The position numbers and the translations under genes are program-made. A stretch of DNA of 5,707 nt from Gordonia sp. (in: high G+C Gram-positive bacteria) (GTDB lineage Bacteria > Actinomycetota > Actinomycetes > Mycobacteriales > Mycobacteriaceae): contig JASLJL010000404.1 in assembly GCA_030152405.1 (NCBI GenBank), forward strand, positions 1 to 5,707, written 5' to 3'. Position 1 is the stretch's first letter. Each line of letters starts with the position of its first letter. Shown here one piece after another: positions 5,498 to 5,707 of the stretch. The notes beneath the pieces were generated by a model that was not told the origin of the DNA, did no database searches, and saw nothing but the letters and a program-made list of their open reading frames with translations.

Positions 5498-5707
5498 GAA
5501 TCGACTGGGTGATCGTCACCGCGCCCACCGACCGGGGATCGGACCCCTCGACCGAACTGTCCGGGGCTCTCGACGAGGTTCGGCGGCGTCTACCCGGCAC
5601 CACGCTGCGCACCGCCGTACTCGGTGGGCGTCGGACGGTCGTTGACGCTCTCGACGAAGCGGCGAGCGCAGGGGCACGCACCATCATGCTCATCAGCGGT
5701 CAGACCG
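5494..5707 (+). CDS. CbiX/sirohydrochlorin-chelatase-like protein, N-terminal fragment
   Basis: Seventy-one residues are visible before the window ends. The ATG at 5494 overlaps the ATPase stop (ATGA), with GGGGAGG at 5483-5489 as ribosome site, so the gene is translationally coupled to the transporter. The pattern fits the first half of a chelatase-like alpha/beta domain of the CbiX/sirohydrochlorin chelatase type. It has a first strand WVIVTAP, a loop DRGSDP, a helix LSGALDEVRRRLPG, a strand TLRTAVLG, a helix VVDALDEAASAG and a strand ARTIMLISGQ. CbiX inserts cobalt or iron into sirohydrochlorin, or is a related factor in cobalamin biosynthesis, which suits a B12-riboswitch operon. The metal-binding His of the usual 'HGSRDP' is Arg here (DRGSDP), so it may be a non-catalytic or divergent member. 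Assignment rests on pattern and context and is only moderately sure. Confidence 0.5.
   Translation, partial: MRIDWVIVTAPTDRGSDPSTELSGALDEVRRRLPGTTLRTAVLGGRRTVVDALDEAASAGARTIMLISGQT

Overview
The window reads as a piece of chromosome from a high-GC Gram-positive actinobacterium. The codons strongly favour G or C at the third position, GTG starts occur, two lipoproteins carry signal peptides, and the signals match those usual in Mycobacteriales (Gordonia, Rhodococcus and relatives). The genus is an inference and cannot be fixed from the sequence alone. No mobile element, tRNA, rRNA or CRISPR array was seen.

Layout. (1) Positions 1-141 hold the 3' end of an MTH1187/YkoF-type thiamine-binding protein. 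(2) Positions 161-694 encode a small four-helix membrane protein of unknown function, and 749-1267 encode a lipoprotein whose mature part is a run of about four 19-20 residue repeats, probably a small beta-solenoid. Both are on the + strand. (3) A convergent gene on the - strand, 1280-2398, encodes a secreted CapA-family metallophosphatase-like protein. Both stop codons of the convergent pair lie inside one hairpin. (4) The divergent intergenic region 2399-2667 holds a complete cobalamin riboswitch on the + strand with a plausible translational expression platform. (5) Downstream of the riboswitch is a tight operon: substrate-binding lipoprotein (2668-3654), FecCD-type permease (3714-4715, perhaps starting upstream at a CTG), ABC ATPase (4712-5497), and the start of a CbiX/sirohydrochlorin-chelatase-like gene (5494 to the window end). 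The stop-start junctions are ATGA and GTGA overlaps, plus a possible CTGA overlap.

How the genes work together. The riboswitch-led operon looks like a vitamin-B12-repressed uptake system. The lipoprotein would capture a corrinoid outside the membrane, and the permease and ATPase would import it. The CbiX-like protein links the operon to tetrapyrrole or cobalt metabolism. From memory, this kind of actinobacterial FecCD cassette is sometimes annotated as a proposed F420-0 transporter. The riboswitch argues for a corrinoid, or a related cobalt-tetrapyrrole, as the real substrate. The genes at 1-2398 show no evident functional tie to this operon.

No wholly new biological system is evident. The points most worth a second look are the riboswitch expression platform with its start-codon ambiguity, the permease start, the His-to-Arg change in the CbiX-like protein, and the repeat lipoprotein.
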